Below, piece by piece: positions 54,930 to 64,000 of a DNA stretch of 64,000 nucleotides. The stretch is taken from NCBI GenBank assembly GCA_933228675.1, contig OW121741.1, positions 77,409,387-77,473,386 on the forward strand. Direction: 5' to 3'. Under the pieces are notes generated by a model. The model was not told where the DNA came from. It did no database searches and saw only the letters and a program-made list of their open reading frames with translations. This DNA comes from Stomorhina lunata. Its lineage: Eukaryota > Arthropoda > Insecta > Diptera > Rhiniidae. The stretch's first letter is position 1; each line of letters begins with the position of its first letter. Both the position numbers and the translations under genes were made by a program.

Positions 54930-55882
54930 TAAGATTTACGAAGTACCTCTTGGAGTCTAAGGATTTCAATAAAAATTTATAGAGTTCTTTCTTAGATCAA
55001 ATAATAGGCATGTGAAGAATTTCACTAAATTTTATTGAGAAGTGAGCCTTATTCATTGAGAATAAAAATAAATGAAAAAATAGGGGTCCAAGGCAGGTAT
55101 CCCAGGTCGACGGAAAAATTAGTAGAGTTCTTTCTAGGATCAAAAGTTAAAAGTGTACCGAATTTTATCAAATTCTATTGAAAATTGCAGGTTATACATT
55201 GAGAAGGGAAATAAGTGAAAAAATGGGGTTCCAAGGGAGGTACCCCAAGGAGTCATCGGATTTCAAGTAAAATTAGTAGAGTTCTTTCTAGGATCAAAAG
55301 TTAAAAGTGTACCAAATTTTATCAAATTCTATTGAAAATTGCGGCTAATACATTGAGAAGGGAAATAAGTGAAAAATTGGGGTCCAAAGGAGGTACCCCA
55401 ATAAGTCTACGGATTTCAACCAAAAATAAGTACAGCTCTTTTTTGGATCAAAAAATAAAAGTGTGCTAAATTTGATCAAATTCTATTGAAAATTGCGGGT
55501 TATACATTGAGAAGGAAAATAGATGGAAAAAATGGTGGTCCAAGGGAGGTACCGCAAGGAGTAGACAGATTTCAACAAAAACTGTTAGAGCTCATTTTTG
55601 GATCAAAACATAGAAGTGTATCAAATTTTATCAAATTCTATTGAAAATAGTGTTTTATGCATTGAGAATAAAAATAAGTGAAAAAATGGGGGTCCAAGGG
55701 AGGCAACCCAAGGGGTTGACGGATTTCAAACAAAACTAGTGGAGCTCTTTTTTGGGTCAAATAATAGAGTTGTCTTGATTTTCATGAAATTGTGGTGAAA
55801 ATTGCGGGTTATACATTGAGAAGAAAAAATAAGTGAATAAATGGGGGTCCAAGGGAGGTACCCGAAGGAGTTGACGGATTTC
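54930..55882 (+). repeat. Tandem array, period about 150 bp, six units
   Basis: The word GGAGGTACCCCAAGGAGT or a variant recurs at about 54944, 55093, 55236, 55390, 55547, 55702 and 55857. Each unit also has GGATTTCAA, GAGTTCTTT, GGATCAAA and TCAAATTCTATTGAAAAT. The unit resembles a single module inside the second-family repeat (compare 54490-54610) and the segment at 62160-62255. Confidence 0.85.
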
Positions 55883-55892
55883 AAAGTTTTTT

Positions 55893-56382
55893 ATTTGTAT
55901 GAAGAAATATCACTGTGCGACGCGGCATACTCTCTACTAAATGTTTACAATCACTTGGAGCAATGCCGCTCTAAGCTTTCACCACATCTGCCCTCAGTTC
56001 ATCTAAATTTCCAGGGGTTCCGGCAAACACTACTCTTAAGAATGCTAGAGAGGTTCGCGATGGGGTTAAGATTAGGTGACTGGGGCGGCCAATCAAAGAC
56101 TTTGTACCCGTTGTCATTGAGCCATTTTTGTATTAGTTTGGCGGTGTTTTTAAGGTCATTGTCCTATTGAAAAATGAACTTTTCCTTAAAGAATCCAAAT
56201 TTTTCGCAGAAAACGGGGTGATTGGTAGCTAAAACATTGACATAGCACTGTACAGTCATCGTAAGAACAATTTTGTGAACTGTTCGAACTCCTTCAGCCA
56301 TCATGCAACTCCATAACATTATAGAGTAAAAGGCCTCGTTTTCAACGCGACAATGCGACATTGCATGCTTCATCTTAGACAA
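55893..56382 (-). pseudogene. Tc1-type (DD34E) transposase relic
   Basis: On the minus strand: FYSIMLWSCMMAEGVRTVHK (the SVMVWGC region), then CEKFGFFKEKFIFQ, a stop, DNDLKNTAKLIQKWL and VFDWPPQSPNLNPIANLS. The second catalytic Asp is present in DND. 34 residues later the expected Glu of PIENLW is replaced by Ala, so the triad is broken. The N-terminal half is absent, and more stops follow WKFR. No terminal repeats found. Confidence 0.82.
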
Positions 56383-56399
56383 GGGGCTTTTTGATCACT

Positions 56400-57614
56400 A
56401 CAAACGTAAATGTCAATGTCTTTAGGTTAACATTTTTTTATAAAGTGCTCAATGCCTTCAAAACGCATGTTTCGGACCTACCTCAATCGGTATAGAAAAA
56501 TTCATGTTTGGGACCTATCTCAATCGGAATAGAAAATGTTTTTGTAAAATTTCTTCAAAAGTATGTATTTTTGTTGTTATTAATCTTAATACGTTTCATT
56601 CATCAGAATGTTCTTGCATAGATTAAGCACCTCCAAAATCCTTGTGTCAGCTGCCGTAGCAGGGGGATTTCTCGTATGATTACCCCTTGGAGTAGTATAT
56701 TCTGTTATGTTGTTTCTTTCCATGCTTTAAACATCGTAAGTGCTAAATCGATGGATGATTAGTCCAATGTCAAGAGCCACGTTTGTAAGCGAGCCGCTCG
56801 ATCCGAGACAGAGGCCCGCTTGTAGCCGCAACTAACATGTTGAACAGACGCTACAGTTCCGTACTTCACCAAGTACAATTATCTTAGACCCTTAGACCAA
56901 ATATGTCGGAATGGCTCCAAGATAACTCCCTCTCACGTTGGCCCTGACCTAGAATCCCACTCGGGTTATTTACCGTATCTTCAACTAGATTGCTCAAGTT
57001 TCCAGGATGTACCACTAGGAGGTGTGAGTTACAGTTGTTACCTGTTAGCAGGAAACCCAAGCAACAACTGCATCCCATTTACATCCTAATGAGGCCCTAT
57101 GCTCCATTGGGAGTCAAGGATAACAGAAGAAGAATCTTTATAGAGAATATTTTGGAAAAAAATAAAGCAATTTAAGTTAATAAATTTAAAATTATTTTGT
57201 CGAATCCTGAAACGTAGAAGACAATCCTCGTAACTTACATAAAATTAAAGAACTTTTAGGTAATGAAATTGGATACAGGTACAACTAAATCACAAGTAAA
57301 ACCCTTTACTTAAGTGAAACATTCGATTATCAATTCCTTGAACTAGATCTCAAAAACAGAAATGGAAAGCTCTTCTACGAATATTTGAAAGAGCATTTCA
57401 GGGTTAATGCTGTTATCTATTTATGTACGTAAATATTTATATAGTAAGTGTAGGAGACCACTACAAAAAATTTTTAAAGATATCAGAAATTGATAATGAC
57501 ACTGAAATATTGTGAAGAAACAACAAAAATATTAAAAAAAAGAGTAAAATATTTTTAACTGTTTTTATTTCATTTTTTTGTCAGGGTAATTAGAACCTTA
57601 AGTGAGTCAAGAGT
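56400..57614. other. Unassigned DNA with a repeat-like block
   Basis: 56880-57110 is richer in G+C. Its segment GTACCACTAGGAGGTGTG...ACAGTTG resembles the central block of the CCCAG elements (GATACCATGAGGAGGTGTG...ACAGTTG). Probably a distant copy of the same repeat. No gene supported. Confidence 0.4.
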
Positions 57615-57620
57615 AGAATT

Positions 57621-57655
57621 TCAGTCAAAGACGGTTCACGGTTAAGAACGGAGGT
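57621..57655 (+). promoter_or_regulatory. Candidate focused core promoter (Inr + MTE + DPE)
   Basis: TCAGTC at 57621-57626 matches the fly initiator TCAKTY, putting +1 at 57623. GAACGG at +24 to +29 fits the conserved end of the MTE. GGAGG at +28 to +32 matches four of five DPE positions. The exact spacing is what makes this worth reporting. No TATA box is seen upstream. An A-rich leader with a single upstream ATG follows. Confidence 0.4.
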
Positions 57656-57952
57656 GCTAAATAAAATATAAAAAGTGATTAACTAAAACAAAATCAATAA
57701 TAAAGAATAAATTTATTAACAAAAATATAAATAAATAATTAACTACATTAAAAAAAAGAAAACTAAGGAAGGAAGAGTTTAAAAAAATTGTGTTAAAAGA
57801 ATTAAAAAAAGAAAAATTTAAAGAAAGAAAATATTAAAAAATAGCAACTGATATCTTAAACCAATTTGCAAAAATACTGCAGAATTTTACAAATGTTTTT
57901 TGTGAATTAAAATTAGATTATAATTAAAAAAGAATATTTTTTTTTTCCAAAA

Positions 57953-57976
57953 ATGTCCTCATTTCAAAATGATCAT
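57953..57976 (+). CDS. Candidate first coding exon (eight codons) with splice donor
   Basis: The ATG at 57953 has the fly-type context CCAAAAATG and reads MSSFQNDH, then CAT|GTGAGT, a good 5' splice site at 57977. The exon would start at about 57623 and leave an intron in phase 0 that contains the 29 bp satellite. A very short first coding exon is common in insect genes. The continuation is not in the window, so the gene cannot be named. Confidence 0.3.
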
Positions 57977-57982
57977 GTGAGT

Positions 57983-58377
57983 GCGAAAAACCAAACTTTT
58001 TCTTTTAATTTAAATTTTTATTATATTTATACTTTTAAATATTTGTAATTATGGTTATTTCAAAAATTTATAGTTAATGATGTGGCATTTATGGTACTTT
58101 CTAATAAATTGATTACTATTTCTTATCAATTTTGAAAAACAAAAAAATTCTAAGATAAAGAGACAGACAAAAAAACTTGAAACAAATTAAGTGAAATCAA
58201 AACAAAACTCATGTGTTTTTTAACCCCTACCGATACTCAAAACAAAAAGGTCTAATAATTAAGCTTAAGGTGACCAGAGGTGTTTGTGGCCAAGGCAGTC
58301 TAATCATGAACAAAATTAAAGAAAACTTTTGGTTCAAAAAATTAAATGAAAGTAATAACTCGGAAACCAGTTCAGAT
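57983..58377. other. Unassigned DNA (intron if the upstream exon is real)
   Basis: A+T-rich, no features. Confidence 0.4.
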
Positions 58378-60690
58378 TGAAATTTTTCGAAAACTGACTA
58401 TTTTTATAGGAAATTTTTCGAAAATTGACTATTTATAGGAAATTTTTCGAAAATTGACTATTTATAGGAAATTTTTTGAAAATTGACTATTTATAGGAAA
58501 TTTGTCGAAAATTGACTATTTATAGGAAATTTTTCGAAAATTGACAATTTATAGGAAATTTTTCGAAAATTGACAATTTATAGGAAATTTTTCGAAAATT
58601 GACTGTTTATAGGAAATTTTTCGAAAAATGACTGTTTATAGGAAATTTTTCGAAAATTGACTATTTATAGGAAATTTTTCGAAAATTGACTATTTATAGG
58701 AAATTTTTCGAAAATTGACTATTTATAGGAAATTTTTCGAAAATTGACTATTTATAGGAAATTTTTCGAGAATTGAATATTTATAGGAAATTTTTCGAAA
58801 ATTAACTATTTGTAGGAAACTTTTCGAAAATTGTCAATTTACAAGAAATTTTTCGAAAACTGAATATATATAGGAAATTTTTTGAAAATTGGCTATTTAT
58901 AGGAAATTTTTCGAAAATTGAATATTTATATGATATATTTCGAAAATTGACTATTTATAGGAAATTTTTCGAAAATTGACTATTTATAGGAAATTTTTCG
59001 AAAATTGACTATTTATAGGAAATTTTTCGAAAATTGACTATTTATAGGAAATTTTTCGAGAATTGAATATTTATAGGAAATTTTTCGAAAATTAACTATT
59101 TGTAGGAAACTTTTCGAAAATTGTCAATTTACAAGAAATTTTTCGAAAACTGAATATATATAGGAAATTTTTTGAAAATTGGCTATTTATAGGAAATTTT
59201 TCGAAAATTGAATATTTATATGATATATTTCGAAAATTGACTATTTATAGGAAATTTTTCGAAAATTGACTATTTATAGGAAATTTTTCGAAAATTGACT
59301 ATTTATAGGAAATTTTTCGAAAATTGACAATTTATAGGAAATTTTTCGAAAATTGACTGTTTATAGGAAATTTTTCGAAAATTGACTATTTATAGGAAAT
59401 TTTTCGAGAATTGAATATTTATAGGAAATTTTTCGAAAATTAACTATTTGTAGGAAACTTTTTGAAAATTGTCAATTTACAAGAAATTTTTCGAAAACTG
59501 AATATATATAGGAAATTTTTTGAAAATTGGCTATTTATAGGAAATTTTTCGAAAATTGAATATTTATATGATATATTTCGAAAATTGACTATTTATAGGA
59601 AATTTTTCGAAAATTGACTATTTATAGGAAATTTTTCGAAAATTGACTATTTATAGGAAATTTTTCGAAAATTGACAATTTATAGGAAATTTTTCGAAAA
59701 TTGACTGTTTATAGGAAATTTTTCAAAAAATGACTGTTTATAGGAAATTTTTCGAAAAATTACTGTTTATAGTAAATTTTTCGAAAATTGACTATTTATG
59801 GGAAATTTTTCGAAAATTGACTATTTATAGGAAATTTTTCGAAAATTGACTATTTATAGGAAATTTTTCGAGAATTGAATATTTATAGGAAATTTTTCGA
59901 AAATTAACTATTTGTAGGAAACTTTTCGAAAATTGTCAATTTACAAGAAATTTTTCGAAAAACTGAATATATATAGGAAATTTTTTGAAAATTGGCTATT
60001 TATAGGAAATTTTTCGAAAATTGAATATTTATATGATATATTTCGAAAATTGACTATTTATAGGAAATTTTTCGAAAATTGACTATTTATAGGAAATTTT
60101 TTCTAAAATTGACTATTTATAGGAAATTTTTTGAAAATTGGCTATTTATAGGAAATTTTTAGAAAATTGAATATTTATATGAAATTTTTCGAAAATTGAC
60201 TATAGGAAATTTTTTGAAAATTGGCTATTTATAGGAAATTTTTCGAAAATTGGCTATTTATAGGAAATTTTTCGAAAATTGAATATTTATATGAAATTTT
60301 TCGAAAATTAACTATTTATAGGAAATTTTTCGAAAATTTACTATTTATAGGAAATTTTTCGAAAATTGACTATTTATAGGAAATTTTTTGAAAATTGGCT
60401 ATTTATAGGAAATTTTTCGAAAATTGAATTTTTATAGGAAAATTTTCGAAAATGACTATTTATAGGAAATTTTTCGAAAATTGACTATTTATAGGAAATT
60501 TTTCGAAAATTGTCAATTTACAGGAAATTTTTTTAAAAATGACTATTTATAGGAAATTTTTCGAAATTTAACTATTTATAGGAAATTTATCGAAAATTGC
60601 TTATTTGTAGGAAATTTTTCGAAAATTATCTATTTTTACGAAATTTTTGAAAATTTACTATTTATAGGAAATTTTTCGAAAATTGATCTT
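58378..60690 (+). repeat. 29 bp satellite, about 80 units, with higher-order structure
   Basis: The unit is GGAAATTTTTCGAAAATTGA followed by CTATTTATA (29 bp). Each unit centres on the palindrome AATTTTCGAAAATT. Marker variants recur in blocks: TTCGAGAATTGAAT is found at about 58767, 59057, 59405 and 59869, spaced 290, 348 and 464 bp, all exact multiples of 29. Units at both edges are more diverged. Confidence 0.95.
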
Positions 60691-61736
60691 TTTGAACAAC
60701 TTTCTCAAACAATTTTAACCTAATTTGATAATTTTTTTTACTCCTTAGTCTTTTTGCCCATTTGTGTTTTCTAATCCCCTAGGTCCTCGTAATCTCAGTC
60801 ATTCTTTTAGTCATATGAAAAATATAATAAAAACTTTTGCGATAAGCCGGCGTCATTATTTGTATATTAACATTTGATTTAGTTACATATAAAATCTAAT
60901 CTATTTTTTCGATAGGAAATTATTGAACTGGTATCAAAATGCAAATATTTGCAAATGAATCATATTCTAGCAAATTATTGATGGTGTCACGAGAAGTTAA
61001 AGTGCAAAAAAATTAGGTTGACAGATTGAATGATTGGGAAATACTTCTAAAGTCTAGACTATGGTAACATAAGTGAATGTTTGCGTCTATTAATTTTGAA
61101 TATTAAAAAAATATATAAAAATTTAGCTTTTTTCCAAAACAAAAACAAAATTTCAAGAAAGTCGTGATTAAATGAATCGAACCCCTAATCCGCATGTAAA
61201 ACTGTTCCGTATGTAAACAAATCTGAATATAAAGTCAGAATGGTCAAAAGCAGATCCGAACTAATTTAGCAGACAAGTTTGCATAAAGTTTGGGTATCAG
61301 ATTCGTTTGGTCAAAAAAAACTGTTACATAGTGTTATTGATAACACTGACCACCTTTTAAGTATCAAAGTATTTACAGAGAACTATTTTTAAACTGATTA
61401 TTTTCCCGATGTCTTCAAATATTTTGCAAACAATTAATTACGCTTGTCTTATGTTATTTGTGTACTTAAATTCCAATTATTTATTTGTATTAATAAATAT
61501 TTGTTAAAAAGTGTTTAAAATATAATATCAGTTAATACATTAAAATAGAAAACGCAATGAAGAAAGTACTCTAGTGGCTGAGACCCAAATATATGAGATC
61601 CAACATAACTGAAATATATCTGAGTTAAATCATGTCATTTCACGATCTTACTTACATACTTACTTCTTACCTTCTAAAACCTGTTTAGGCCAAAGGCCGA
61701 GTGATCCAATTTCGTAGGCCAAGTTTGAATAGATTT
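60691..61736. other. Unassigned DNA with two repeat fragments
   Basis: 61215-61345 is a diverged copy of 32395-32560. 61648-61735 (ACTTACTTCTTACC...CCTGTTTAGGCCAAAG) resembles the CCCAG-element block CTTACTTACTTAAATG...CCTGTTAAGGTCAAAG, so that block also exists alone. Confidence 0.45.
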
Positions 61737-62690
61737 TCTTCTGTCTGTCTGTCTGTCTGTCTCAACGAAAGGATATAGGTCACTGAAAATTGGCATAAAT
61801 ATTCTTCATTTCTTGGAAAATTTTGGTATTGAAATCGTTCAAAATCGGTTCAAATTTGACCATAGCTCCCGTATAACCTCGTCTAGGCTATGTCATTTCC
61901 GGCTAAGAGCCTGATATGGGAGCAAGGGTCAATTGTGGACCGATTGTTGACAAATTTTGGTTGTTGGTTTATATATACAAAATATTTATCTATGCAAAGT
62001 TTTAATAATCAAATGCATGAATGTGTCTTGTATGGGAGGTATGGTCAAATATGGGCCGATTCCCACAAAATCAGGTACACTGATTAAGGTAATCATAGGC
62101 AATATCTGTGCTGAATATTATTTAAAGGACCAAAAACTCTATTCCGGGAAGGCATCCCTATGGGAGGTACCCGAAATAGTAATCCGATTTTGCTCAAAAA
62201 GTATAGACATCGTCCTGGGACCAAAATATGAGCCTGTGCCAAACTTCATAAAAACTTACGGAAACACAAAAATACAAAAAAAAAACTGGGTTTATGTCCG
62301 TCTGTCCGTCAGATAAAAGAGCGATAGCTCCTTAACTACAAGAGCTAGATAGACAAAATTTAACAAAAGTATTTTTGATATGTTATAAAAGTTGTGTACT
62401 GAAAATGGGCGAAATCGGTTCACATTTAGTTAGAGCTCCCATATAACTCTGCCCTCACATTGATGCTGATAAATTTAATAATTGTAATAGCTATGACGAC
62501 TAAATTTAGAATAGGAAAGTTTTATGCAACTTTTAGTCAGTATGTCAAATTTTATAGGAATCGGTCCATATCTAGGTATAGCTTTCATATAAAAACCGCT
62601 TCCGGAAACCACTAAAATGCCACAAACGCCAGTTAAAAGCTATTAAATTATTAACTGTGACAGCTATGGTCACTGTTACATTTTTTTCCA
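61737..62690 (+). repeat. DINE-1-like repeat, copy F (partial)
   Basis: Starts in the (GTCT)n tract at 61740, continues with CCATAGCTCCCGTATAACC and further modules, and stops at about 62690 where the sequence turns round into copy G. A segment at 61900-62230 is of the 150 bp array type. Confidence 0.7.
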
Positions 62691-63980
62691 GGAGGGTTTT
62701 TATAAGATAGCTATTGTCAAACATGGACCGATTTCTTGATATACTGACCAATAGTTCCATAAAACTTCTCTGTTTCAAATTTCGTTGTCATAGCTATTAC
62801 AATTGCATTCAATTTATCACCATTAATGTGATTCCCGGGGCGGGGTTATATGGGAGCTCTAACTAAATGTGAACCGATTTCTCCCATTTTCAGTACACAA
62901 CTTCTATAACATATCGAAAAAAACTTTTGTTAAATTGTGTCTCTCTAGCTTTTGTAGTTGAGGAGCTATCGCGTTTTCATATGACGGACATACAGATAGA
63001 GACCCCCTTCTCTTTTGTATTTTGTGTTTCCGTAAGTTTTTTATATGGGAGCTATGGTCAAATGGTGACCGATTGTGACAAAATTTTGCACACTGGCTGG
63101 CATTGACATAAGACTTCCTTGTGCTAAATGTTGTGGCCAAAGCTGTTACACTTTATCATTTATTGGCATTTATGTGTACTTCAGGTGTAATTTAGGCTGT
63201 TTATGTAATTTTTTTCATATGGGAGCTATGGTAAAATGGTGACCAATTGTGACACACAGGCTGGAATTCATATAAGACTCCTTTTTGTACAATTTTGTTG
63301 CTGTAGCCCTTTATTTTAAGGCGCTTATCGCACTTTTTTCTGACGGACAGACAAACATTAGTCCCCTATTCTTTTTGTATTTTTGTGTTTCTGTAAGTTT
63401 TTTATATAAGAGCTATAGTCAAATATGAACCCATTGTGACAAAATTTTACACACTGGTTGACATTGACATAAGACTTCCTTGTGCTAAATTTAGTGGCCA
63501 AAGCTGTTAAACTTCATCATTTTTTGGCATTTAAGTGTATTTCAGGTGGAATTTAGGCTTGTTCTGTAATTTTTTTATATGGGAGCTATGGTTAAATGTG
63601 AACCGATTTCAATGAAATTTTATATACTGAACAGCATATATACATATGCATATATAAAACTTCTAGATATCAAATTTTGTCATCATAGCTGTTATAATTT
63701 GTCATTTATTAGCAAATAAGCGATTAGCCTAGTCGAGGTAATACGGGAGCTATGGTCAAATGTTAATCGATTTTGCCCGATTTCAATACCAAAATTTTCC
63801 AAGAAATGAAGAATATTTATGCCAAATTTCAGTCAGCTATATCCTTTCGTTAAGAATTTCATAAGGATTCAGAATATACTTCAATTTTGGTTTTTGAGCC
63901 AAAATTAAGCAAATTACAAATGGAATGACAATCTCAATATATCCCCCCCCCACTTCTTTTTGATGGAGGGTATAAAAATG
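62691..63980 (-). repeat. DINE-1-like repeat, copy G
   Basis: Minus orientation. Modules TATGGGAGCT at about 62850, 63045, 63218, 63580 and a variant at 63745. Ends at 63980 with TTTTTGATGGAGGGTATAAA, the family 5' end. The 3' hairpin end is missing at the junction with copy F. The (GTCY)n tract is almost fully deleted near 63855. Confidence 0.72.
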
Positions 63981-64000
63981 TCGCATATTGCATAATGGTA

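Noticed and set aside
58378..60690. CRISPR array
   Set aside because: The 29 bp period matches typical CRISPR repeats, but units follow each other directly with no unique spacers and there are no cas genes. It is a eukaryotic satellite.

Overview
This is very A+T-rich eukaryotic DNA with no operons. I see no intact host gene, and almost everything recognisable is a transposable element or a tandem repeat. The repeat vocabulary suggests a higher (probably calyptrate) fly. It includes mini-me/DINE-1-like repeats with a (GTCY)n tract, DD41D mariner elements, a piggyBac, nonautonomous hAT-like elements, a jockey/CR1-like LINE fragment and a RAG1-like Transib. The taxon is an inference. I found no rRNA, no convincing functional tRNA and no CRISPR.

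Layout. 0-2 kb: end of a truncated mariner, then a broken transposon-type gene on the minus strand that is itself split by a 500 bp TIR element. 2.2-6.3 kb: two DINE-1-like copies in tandem, the second hit by a complete 1.29 kb mariner. 6.3-9.9 kb: mostly unassigned DNA with two small hairpin/TIR elements and a decayed repeat. 9.88-11.73 kb: a piggyBac element with TTAA target duplication and a broken transposase. 12.4-14.2 kb: a 5'-intact but 3'-truncated mariner lying inside a perfect 22 bp inverted repeat. 14.7-17.5 kb: a second repeat family, then a LINE reverse transcriptase relic. 17.9-19.2 kb: first of five copies of an unusual 'CCCAG' element carrying tRNA-like modules. 19.7-21.1 kb: tandem arrays. 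22.3-27.5 kb: a hAT-like element with 8 bp target duplication, stuffed with a DINE-1 copy, a 344 bp tandem duplication and CCCAG copy 2. 27.7-28.9 kb: another mariner with a nearly full-length transposase. 29.2-34.1 kb: DINE-1 copies, one split by a 1.8 kb hAT-like element. 35.6-36.5 kb: a perfect 11 bp satellite. 37.7-39.7 kb: repeat plus CCCAG copy 3.

42.16-49.44 kb holds the most interesting object: a 7.3 kb Transib (RAG1-family) transposon. It begins and ends with the heptamer CACAGTG, has a 5 bp target duplication, about 1.3 kb of near-identical inverted arms, and a transposase of roughly 680 residues broken only at an A8 homopolymer. A 1.74 kb element is nested in its right arm, and the other arm preserves the empty site. 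49.7-54.8 kb: more repeats and a hAT-like palindromic element containing a partly duplicated CCCAG element. 54.9-56.4 kb: a 150 bp tandem array and a Tc1 (DD34E-type) relic.

57.6-58.0 kb contains the only host-gene candidate: an Inr/MTE/DPE-like promoter, an A-rich leader, a short ATG exon and a GTGAGT donor on the plus strand. It is followed by a 2.3 kb 29-bp satellite (58.4-60.7 kb) and two head-to-head DINE-1 copies (61.7-64 kb).

There is no pathway here. The genes cooperate only as transposases with the ends they act on, and the order of nesting can be read from target duplications and from uninterrupted sister copies.
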